Source of the DNA: Congeria kusceri
Taxonomy: Eukaryota > Mollusca > Bivalvia > Myida > Dreissenidae
Length of the DNA stretch: 64,000 nucleotides
Direction of reading: 5' to 3'
Assembly: GCA_027627225.1 (NCBI GenBank)
Contig: CM051034.1
Coordinates: 42,996,048 to 43,060,047, forward strand
Positions 14,701-26,700 of the stretch are shown in pieces (within the stretch, counting starts at the first letter, position 1; every line of letters begins with the position of its first letter). The position numbers and the translations under genes are program-made. Under the pieces are notes generated by a model. That model made no database searches. It saw only the letters and a program-made list of their open reading frames with translations, and had not been told where the DNA came from.

Positions 14701-17700
14701 CGCCACCCCACCTGCAGGAATGTAAAATTTCTAAGTGTAAAAAGGCCCATAATTTTAACAAATTTCAAACTAGAGTTATCAAAATTGGCCTATAAGTTCA
14801 TATTAATATAAGGCATAAGTGTTTCAAATTTGAATGAAATCCCTCACACTATTCCTGATAAACTAGCCTACAGAAAAACTTCAACCTATCCAAATAGCTT
14901 AATGTAAAATTTGTAAGTGTAAAGAGGCCAATAATATTGACAAATTTCAAACTAGAATTACCAAACTTGGCCAAAAGGTTCATTTTAATATCGTGAAAAA
15001 TTATTTTAAGTTTGAATGAAATTCCTCAAGCCACCTGAGAAACTAGCTTACCGAAAAAGTTTAACCTAGATCGGACGCCGACGCCAGCGCCGGGGCGATT
15101 AGAATGGCTTGCCTTTCTCTTCGAAAAATAGAGCTAAAAACTATAATAAAACTGCAACACACGTTTTTAAACGATTTTTGTATAACAATTTCTACATTAA
15201 AATGTATATTTGCGACATAATTAAAAAGATCTTCCAACTAGGACTAATACCTGTTCGTTTGCCAATGCTGACTTTACTACTTCTACCGTTAGCTTGCCAA
15301 ACGCCCGTTTATCAGATGTATCATGCTCTCTCCTTGTTCTGGACCGACCCGATGATGGCCGAGATTCCACCTCATGAATATTTATTTGTCCCACAGATCC
15401 GGTCTCTCCAACTTTCACTAAATGGGAAACAAACACAATGCAATCAATAAAATGGAAATCATCCGTTCAGGTTTAGTTTTTCAAATATTGCTATAGAAAT
15501 AGCATACATGTCAGTAACTGCAGGGCAAATGTTAACGCGATTTAGCATCAACATTCCTTGAACATTCCGTCTGATACCCTTAAGCACATTATTTAAACGG
15601 ACATGATTATCAGCTTTGATTTGACACAACTAATACGACTGGTCAGCACGGCTGTTATCAAATAAAGTTCAGTATGAGCAACTGAACATGACAGAAACCG
15701 CTGATCAGAGTTCAAAATATTAGGAGAAAATATATGTCTTGTGTAACCTTACAATACAATATGTATTTTTATACTATTGCAAAACAATGTTTCGTATCAT
15801 GACTTTGGGTAAAGTTAACACGTATTAAACTTCACCATTTGATGTATATCTGGCAATATTTAGTCATTAATATACGGAAAAAATTGACGAATCCAAAATG
15901 TGTTTCAAGATAGCCGTGAAAAGAACAGGCTCTTTTATACTGTCATGATTAACCTCATGACGGTTGTCATTGATAGTTCGTTCAAATTCATGTTACTGTT
16001 ATTGCATATAATATAGTCTTAATCAATACGAACACATGTGGCTTTAATCCATTTTAATGAATTAACCGAAAAACGATCCAACACACCTACAGCGTGAAAA
16101 AGTATTTGTGGACAGTTGATTACAAAAATGACGAAATTAGGAATACACGTCCGATAAATAGTTGTGAAATTACTTATGTACACAGAAACAAAGTGCAACA
16201 TGTTAATGCGAATGAATCACATACATTTGTATACACTGATTACTTACATAATATATTTGTGCTCGGGTACTGAGCAAGAAGAGCGTCACAGAATGCTTTC
16301 ACAGTGTTTTCACTGATGTCACATAGAATGATTTCATGGATTTTGTGGTCCTGTAAAGTAGTACATATGTTATACACTTTTCTTTTTAAACTCTAGAGAA
16401 TACCCGCATTTGTATCATAGAAACTGTCAATTTTACACATTTACAATGGCAAAAATAACATAATTTGAACAATAAATATAAATGTACATCCAACGAATAG
16501 TAATCTTTACATGATAATTAACAAATATAAGTGTACATCAAAAAATATCAATCGTTACATGCTTAATAGAAATGAACAATTAATATTGCAAACAAAAGTT
16601 TACAGGACGATAATATTTAATACATATAATATATATTATATTATATGTCAGTTATACCATATTTCAGCGAGTTTTCTGTGTTTTTCGGTATACAACAACT
16701 GTGATATCAGAACGGTAACTGTGCCTAATATGCAACTTACAATGCAATAAGTAGCATGCGGTATATTGAAATTTAGTTGTAATATACGCACACTACTTAT
16801 TTCACGGTAAGCTTGCACCTTCGGATCTCATCACGTGACCTTGCGACAGCGCAAAATTTAGAAACGACACAGATGCAAATCATGTGAGACATCACATGAC
16901 GTGTAGGAACTGCCCATGGGACCGGCATCGTAGAAAGTTGCGATGTGATTAGTAAATATCGTATAAACCTCTCATAGCACCCTATGACCTCAACATGTTA
17001 ATTATTTAACCTCGCCGTGCGGGCTCGTTAAATAAGTAACATAATTATTTCGGTCAAAGTATGCTACAATTATTATCAATACAAACATTAAATGCTTGTG
17101 GATGACGACTTCAACATAGTAAACAGTAACACGAGTGACAATAAAGCATTTTATAAGAATATTGTTTAATGCTTGGCGTAAAACTTTAAAATGATAGCAT
17201 AGTGATATTGCCACTTCCTTACAATATTTAAAAGCAACCATGTCCATGTATATTGGCCTATTCACAAATCATCTTAAATAATTTCGCAGATACTCGTATT
17301 TTCACTCAAGTGTAACATTTTGATTTATTGTATCTGTTTTGTAAATAAACACATTTGCATGTTCTTAAATGTTTTTTAAATTATATTGAAATAATGACGT
17401 TATTTTTAAATGTTACAAATAACAATAATTATCATGTGTATTGTAAACAAGTAAACCAACATGGTATTTAAATACTTTCAATTTTTTTTTATTGTATGAC
17501 TGATCATTTTTTGCTATTACCTTAAGATACCCATCGATGGCATTGATGATTTCTTTGCAAGACAGGTCAATGGGATAGTTGAACATTCCGGCGCATAGAG
17601 CCGGAAACGCAATAGTCTTTAACTTTCGTTTCTCCGACTTCCTTAGGCAGTTGACAACAGCGTTTCTGAGCAGCTTGTCTTCACCGTCTCTTCCTCCTTT

Positions 17701-20700
17701 CCACTGTGGGCCAACCGCGTGAGCAATCGCCCTGCAACCAAGTTTACCAGGTACACCCATATATACTTCGCCATCTTTTACCTCGCCTTTCTGTTGTATT
17801 CTCTTCTCTGAATCCTTGGCGATCTCATCTCCTCCTGCAAACAATGTCAAACATAAAACAACACATACGTTCAATCAACTATATTTGTAAATTGTATAAA
17901 TGTAGTCAATTTATCTTCAAATATATATTATTAAAAAAGAAACTACAGTTGAATTTAAGTATGTAAACAACTTAAGATAGACGGACATACAACGATGAAA
18001 AAATTGTGTAAATGATGTAGGAATAACGTAAAATTATGTAATAATGGTTTAAAATGATGTAGACATAAACGAATGGAAAAAGAGCCACATGGTGACATGA
18101 ACAAAGACAAGATCTGTGAAAGAACAATGGGTATGACGTGCAACTAGTTATGTCAGAAAGTACATCATACATCAACACAGAACAAACATGTACGACGTGC
18201 ATATGTTACACATGCATGTGTCCTAGCGATAACTGCAATCATACCCTTTTCCTGAATAATTCGAGCAAGCCCTCCCCTGTGCCTTAATGTGCGGTTTGCA
18301 GCATTAACTAACACGTCAACTTTCAGTTCAGTAATATCGCCTCCGACGACAAGTATCTGTAAACAATCAAACTTGTGTAAGTTTCTTTCCCGCAAAATCC
18401 TATTCAAGCTTTATCACATTACAACATGAACTGAAATAATACAAACAATAATGATGACATAATGATTGCTTCAACAGCAATTTAATATTGTCTAGGGTAA
18501 ATTTCATACGTTTTATATAAAAATATCTTTGGGAGATTCACTTTACTAAAACATTTAAGTATTCGCTAAAATATCTTTTATTGACACTTGCTTGTGTTCA
18601 CACAAAAACGTATTAAATAAACCTTTACCTTTGTACCGTTGACAGTAACCTCTGCACACTGTGTGGGTCTCTCAAATGTCATTTTACGGCCGTCAGATTT
18701 CCCAATTCGGATGGATTTGGCAAACCCTGATCCCTGCATCTCAATGACGCATGGCCCGTGTGATTCAGCCTTCTGAATGCATTCCTTGCCCTTATTGCAA
18801 GCGAAGTATTGTTTGATGTTCGATTTCTCAATCCCGTGCGCTTTAGTCAATATTTTGTCGGCGAAATCAGTCAATGATTTCCTTGCCGATTTAGTACTTG
18901 CTGATGTGCCTACAAACAAATACAAAACATGTTTAAGAAATCCGTTGTGCAAGTTAAGGTATTTGTAAATAAAATGGCATTCATGACTGGTATTAATTTT
19001 AATTCGTAATTACTTACGAACTACCTGCTGGTAGCTACAAAAAATAAAACTATTTTAGCAAAAGTAATCGTCAATCCGTTCTCTTAAAAGTACAAATATT
19101 AAACGCATGCATAATGTTTCTTTAATTTGAATTTGATTACACGTAAAAACCAAGTGGTAAATATTAAACTTTGCTAGATATTTATACGCAAATATGTACC
19201 CTGTATCTCTACGCAGCCGTTGTTATTAATTTCCATCTTTACTAGACTCTTCTTAATGGCCGAGAGCTCTGATTGCATGTGTCGTTGAATGAAATTTGCC
19301 TTGGGGGCATCAACCGAGAAGCGATCTGTATATACAGCGTTTTTACTTTGAAATTCTTCTAGTACATCTTGGACAGCATCCGCCATAGCAGGCGTGGTAA
19401 ACACGCATAATTCCATACGCTTATCATCAACCCTGACTTCTAAACAGCTTTTGCATTCAGACCTCAATCCACTTTCTACCTTCTTCCATTTCTCGGACAA
19501 AATAGCTTCCAATGCATGTTTATCTAACGGTACAACAACTTTCGTCACTGCGTTAACAATAACTGTTTCCATCTTCTCGAAATCGTCTCTTTCTTTTGTA
19601 TACAGAATAACAGAAGCATCGAAAATATCCCAAACATCAGTGAGATTCTTTCGATTCATTTCTTTCGTGACAGCCTTTTGAATATCTTCTCGCTTCAGCA
19701 AACGAGTATGCTCTAGTTCCAGTAGAATTTTCTTCGACTCAATGTTTTCAATTTCCGTATATAACTTCAGAGTACAATCATCGACGTTCTTCTTATTTCC
19801 CGTTAATGTGATGTCCATATGAGGTTCATTTCCACCCTGAAATTCCATCCGTACGCCATATGTTTGCTGTGACACCTTTTCAAAACATGACTTCATCAAG
19901 TATTTAGCTTTGTAGTGCTTAATTGATACAGTTGAAGACACAGTCTCTTTGCTTGACTTGTACACTTTTTCTGTCTCCTCTATATTTGCCAACACTTGTT
20001 TCCATGTACTGTCCATAACTGATGCTTCACCAACAAGAATAATCATTCCATTCTTATAATCCATAAAAAGTGCAACAAGGTCGGGGTTTGTAATTGTCAC
20101 ATTACGTAAACCATCTTTTACTGACGACCACATTTCGCTATTTACAGAACGTTGCTGCACTTTAACCGAATCGAACGCAATATCTATAACTTTTCTAGCC
20201 GTTTCTTCCCAATCCTTTAGCTCACCGAATTCCGGATTGTTTGTTGCCTTAGTACATTCGACAGTTATCTGATTTTCCCAGCTAACAACAGACGCAGAAC
20301 AGACCTTTAATTGTTCATTTAACTTCTCCTGCATTGCTGGTAATATAATAAAATACTTCAGCTTGTATGGATCGTACAATCCTACCTCAATATGAAAACT
20401 ACATATTTTCGGTCCGATGGCGGCTTCACATTTTTCCGGTAAACCCAGTTGACGATGATAGGGTGCTACCTGTACAAACACCGAACCCAACATATGGTCT
20501 TTCTTTTCGCAAACACGTTCAGCCACTGAAATGAAGACACATAGTATAAAAATAGATTTGGTTTGGTACATCTTAACCTGTTTGAACATCAACCAAATCC
20601 GTTCCAATGCGATGACCTAAATATAATTATTGTATGTGAATGTATGTTCGCGTGTTCGGTAACTGTGTAGGTACATGTCTCAAATACACGACCTCATTCT

Positions 20701-23700
20701 AATAAATAACTTGTGTCCTTCTATTGATGCTATATTGTTTCTCAACAGTTTACAGACATAAATAAAAGTCCGTGTGCGATCAAATATTTTAAAGCGACAA
20801 GGTCCTGCCTTTACCTCGATTATCATTGAAATGCACTAAACAATATCCATCGTCCAAATGATCGGCATCTACGCGCTGAACGGCCCCACCGCCGCTACGT
20901 TTAGTGTTTTCAAAGTAGAATAACACGGAGTCATGTGTTACTCCTTCTGGTAGCTGGTAAACCACTATAGACCTGCTGACGGTAACTTGATTTACCTCAA
21001 GGTTTTTGCCCTTGAAACGATGACTGGCGCACACATCAGCAACGTTACTGAATTCTATAATAAAATATCATATAGTGAGTTAATTGTCATTAAATTATCT
21101 TACTGCATAACATAAATAAATAGATGAACCTAATAATTAGAATTAGAAATATAATATGTTGGCGAGGTTTGCTACTTCCACCAAGGAATGCAAACATTCT
21201 CGGCCTATACATGGTGAAAACGCGAATAAAAGAGAAAAACATTAGTACAATGAGTACAATCTCACTTACCGGATTCAACTGGAAATAAAGGTATTCAAAT
21301 TGCATTATGTATAATAAGAATATTTCTATACTTTACAATACGGTGTCAAATGCTTCTTTCAAGCATGCATGGCATTATTTACCTATTCTCATAACACATA
21401 GCCATTATATCGTTTCAAACAGCTGGGCAGATGGGTCGGTTTCTTTCTCCATAGACAGCATATTTACTGACGTACTGTTGGATTTATACACTTCATAATG
21501 ATGAGTATTCATTACGAACTTGGTATATAATTAGGTTCCACACTTACCAACAGGTGACTTGAACTGAACTACAGCTGCTCCCTTGCATTTAGATATAACA
21601 ACATTGGCAACCTCGTAATCGCGAAGTTTTGCTTCGAGAAACAGGCACAATTCTTCCTCGCCTATGTCTTCGGGTAAATTCTAATACAATATATAGAGAT
21701 AAAAATAGCAACTGCCGACATTATTAAGGCGTGAACTAACATTATAATGACATTAACTAACATTATTATGGCATTTATTAGCATTATTATGGCTTGAGCT
21801 AACATTATTATGGCATAAACTAACAGTATTATGGCCTTAACTAACATTTGTATGGCTTTAGCTAACAGTATCACGGCATTAACTAACAGTATTATGGCAT
21901 TAGTATTATGGCTTGAGCTAACATTATTATGGCATTGACTAATATTATTACGGCTTGAGCTAACATTATTATGGCATTAATTAACAGTATTATGGCTTTA
22001 ACTAACATTATTATGGCATTAACTGACAGTATTTTGTCATTACCTAACATGACCATTGCATTAACTAACATTATTAAGGCATTAACTAACATTATTACGG
22101 CATTATTTAACATTAATATAATGACATTAACTAACATTATTAAGGAATTAAATAACATTATTATGGCTTTAACTATTATACTCGTACATCAGCATGCAAT
22201 GCACTTTAACTATTTATTTTTTTTTAAATACAGTTAACAGACGGAAAAGTGTACGAAACCGCGTCGATTTGAGGGTACACCTACCTCCAACCAATGTTTA
22301 CATCTCAAAGCAAAAGCGATAATTATGTACCGATCGCTGCCAACATAATTAGGTTTGTTCTTTCCATAAAAATGAAAAAGTATTCTTTGCTTACTTTGAA
22401 GGAGAGCGCTGTCTTGTTGATCACAGCAGGCGACACATACAGTTTACAGTCCTGCAACGTATGCTCTGCTCGTACAACATTTCGTGCCGCTGAAATGTTG
22501 AGCAGCTTTTAACAAAACAGTCTTTGTTAGCAATCGTCAATAAAAAAATTAAATTTACATGAGAATTAAATGTGGCCCGGTACCTGATACATAAAGATTT
22601 GAAGAACATCACCGTACCTTTTTTGTCTTCGAAAGTAACATAAGCGTATCCTTCTGAGCGACTAAATGCTTTAATCTCCCCTCCGCCTGATCGATGTGTG
22701 TTCTCGAAGTAGTACCTCAGGCAATCATCAGTCACATCATCCGTAAATCCAGTAACCTGCAACAGAGATGATGGCATAATGAGTTCGGTGCAACATGAAA
22801 CTGCAAGGAAACTAACTTCAAACGACAGATAAAAAACACGATAGCTTTGAAAACTACAATGCACGTGTGCAAGAAATGATGGCCCTTGAGCTCACAATGG
22901 CACATTTTCATTGAAAGTGTGTGCCAGACTAACATACCTTGGGTTGGGTTGGTTTGTTCGTTTAATAGAATGTTCGCCACAATATTGCGCAAATACAAAC
23001 GGCGTGTTATTAAATAACTTACCCAAATGTGTTTTGCTAGAGTACACTCGATATCATAACTATAACTATAACGTACTTATGATTTATAACAAAACTACAA
23101 TCTACCGGCATTCAATATTCAGACGTCCAAAGAAATATTCCCGAGGAGCGGGGCAATTAAATATCACGATGAAGGTTTAAATGACACATTTGGAAATGTT
23201 CGCTCTAAATATCAACCTAGAACTATGGAATACCGAACGATTCGTTCAGCGGTGCAAATGTGACGATCTTGCCAGATGACAGATCAAGATGATAAACCTA
23301 GGTCCAGGATTTATAAAGCTTCTATGGAAAATCTAAATCTAATTATGTGCTTCTCATCAACCGGTATGCTCATTTTGTTCGTCAAGTATTCTTTCAATTT
23401 TTAATGAGCAATAAATGAATAGACTTACCGGACATTATGCATGTAATACAAGTAAATACTATGGAGAAAATGGACTTCATGAATACGGACTCTGATAAGT
23501 CACGTCTTGAAAATACCGTTGATGTTTATTGTTTTGAGGAATTTAGATAAACAAGAGGAACATAAGGCCCTAGGTCGCTCATCTGATAAGTTGACCCGGT
23601 GACCTAGGTCTTTAACCCACGTGACCCAGTTTCGAACTCGTCCGAGATATTATTGGGACAACTGTTCTTAGCAAGTTTCATGATGATTGGGCTACAAATG

Positions 23701-26700
23701 TGGCCTCTAGAGTGTTTACAAGCTTTATTTTATTTTGACCTGGTGACCTAGTTTTTTACCCCATGTGACCCGGTTTCAAACTTTTCCGATATATCATTGG
23801 GACAAATGTTCTGAGCAAGTCTTTTCTTCAATTTGCCCTAGTCACCTAGTTTTTGACCCTGCGTGACCCAGTTTCGAACTCGTCCGAGATGTCTTTGAAA
23901 TCAATATTCTTATGGAGGACGGACAAAAAGTAGCTCACCATGAGCTAAAAATACGAGGAGTTTACTTTATGATATTTACATTTTATACCTAATTTGGTGA
24001 TTGATGGATTGTGTAACGATGCGTAAACAGGAGAAGTACCTCAACAGCTTCAAAATCGTCCGAACCGTCGTCTTGTTCATCGCTTCTTTGTATTACATCG
24101 GCCGAACTGGAAACTTTTCGGACATCACTAGGCCGGCAGTATTCGTCCGAGTACATGTTTTCCGGCACAGGTGTCGGCGGCGCCATTGGTAAAATAGTCA
24201 GCCTCTCACCCTTTAACACGCAGGGAGTTTCACGGTGTTTTTGTAGCACAAAACTAGCGTCTTAAATAACAAAAGCAACATGGGAACAAGTTGTCGAGTA
24301 TATATGCCGTCATAACCTAAATTCCGTGGTCAATAAAGGGTTTTGCAGAGCATGGAAATAACTATTTTAGTTGCGAATACATACGAGTACTATACATTTT
24401 GTAAAATCAACCACAGTTTAACTACATTCATGTTGAACGCCGTTAACAACACAAATTTCTTACACTACAGATGCATACTGATTGCATGATACATAATACA
24501 AAAATGTGCAGTAATAACTTTGAAAATGTTTGGCTGAATATCAACTTCAGATGGATGCTCCGCAATCATGTTAATAATTATATTAAAGACGTATCATTAC
24601 AAATAGTTGTGTTAGTATCGCTTTAGTCTGTTTTCAGCATTTTTATTCGTTAATAACGTAATACTCTGGTGACCACTAAAATGTTTTATATTGTGGCTAC
24701 AGTTATCCATTGGTCACTCATTCCAAACTGATAGAACTACAGACATGCTTTAAATACCTTTCATAATTTTAGAAGCGTGTCCTTTTGGTCCAAGACAAAT
24801 ATATACGGACATAATTTTAGATATAGAAGATTCTGGGTATTTCTTATGTAACAATGAATAACTATACCAGTTAATAAAGTGCTATGAATGCATTACCTTC
24901 CGGGTTTTCAAACGTAACCTCCGCCTCGTTTTTTCCTACCAAAAGCACCGTTTTCACTGACGGTACTTGATCAAAGGTTTTGCTTTCGAAAAACATTTCC
25001 AACTTCTCTTCCGACATATAGTGGTCTGGCAAATTCTTCACCTGAACGGTACATAGATCTAAAAGAAACAGTAACCAGATATTTATAAAGCCAAACTTTT
25101 TTTCTGTGTTTCGGGCAACCCGACCCTACCTAGCGACTCCCCCCCACACGACCCTAAAGTCTAACGTGTTTAGCGATGATTGTTTTCCGTGACATCCGTA
25201 TTCATCAGATTTTAGAACATTTTCTTACTTTTTTAAAGAAAAGTGTCCGTAGGACACGGATGCCCCCACATTCCGCTGGTTGTCACAAAACACGGCTGAT
25301 GTCAAAAAAATGCACCAAAATACCCAGGTGCACAAGTTCACATGCTGATGAATATGTTTATAACGTTTCATCGGTCTAGCCGTTATACGTTTTGAGTTAC
25401 ACGCGACACAAGTCCAAATATGTCATTTTTTGCTAAAAAAAGGGTCATAACTCCACTGATGGCGGAAAAAACTGCACCAAAATACCCAGGTGCATAAGTT
25501 CACACACTGATTAAAATGTTTATATGGTTCCATCACTCTAGCAATAATACTTTTTGAGTCACACGCGACACAAGTCCAAAAATGTCATTGTTTGCTAAAA
25601 ATGGGCCATAACTCCGCTAAAGTCAGAAAAAAAACTGCACCAAAATACCCAGGTGCTCAAGTTCACATGCTGATTAATAAGTTTATAAAGTTTCAACACT
25701 GTAGCATTAATACTTTTTGAGTTACACGCGACACAAGTCCAAAAATGTCATTTTTTTGCTTTAAAAAAAGGGCCATAACTCCGCTGATGTCGGAAAAAAC
25801 TGCACCAAAATACCCAGGTGCACAAGTTCACATGTTGATTAATATGTAGATATTAATACACCGTCTCCGTGGCCTAGTGGTTAGGGCGTTCGCCTACGGA
25901 GCGGGAGGTCGAAGGTTCGAGTCCTATACATGGCGAGTTCTGATATGGTCGGTTGCCTACCCAGCAGCTAGTTAAATCAAGGGGTACCGATTGCCTTCCT
26001 GCCAAGCGCCCGGCATATAGGATAGGGATCGGGAGTAAAGATGTTCATCAGTAAAGGTGTCTCATAAGTCAAAACTGGCTGGCCCTTAATCGCGAGGGGT
26101 GACACTATAATAAACAAACACTTTACTTTATATAAAGTTTCATCACTCCAGCAGTAATACTTTTTGAGTTACGCGCGTCACAACACCAAAAATGTCATTT
26201 TTTGCTTAAAAAGGGGCCATAACTCCACTGATATCTGAAAAAAACTGCACCAAAATACCCAGGTGCACAAGTTCACATGTTTATTAATATATAAAGTTTC
26301 ATCACTCTAGCAATAATACTTTTTGAGTTACACGCGACACAAGTCCAAAATACCCAGGTGCACAAGCCCCGATGCCGATGAATATGCTTACACAGTTTCA
26401 TCACTCTAGCAGTTATACTGTTTGAGTTATGCGCGACACAAAACTCCGACGAACGGACGGACGGAGGGAAGGACGGACGGACATGGGCAAATCTATATGC
26501 CCCCTTCTAAAGTGGGGGCATGAAAAACTCGATCCCGACTCTACCTAACTTTTTTGAGACCGTTGCCCGAAACACACAATTTATTGTTTTGGCATTATTT
26601 AAAAAACACGTATTTAGAAGCACAGTGTACGCTTTGAATTGACACCATTTCGAATACACTAAAAGTATAATTTTATTCAGACTTGAGAAAATGCATATTT

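Noticed and set aside
25863..25934. A functional tRNA gene
   Set aside because: A and B boxes are good, but the acceptor stem does not close and the sequence continues into a SINE body.
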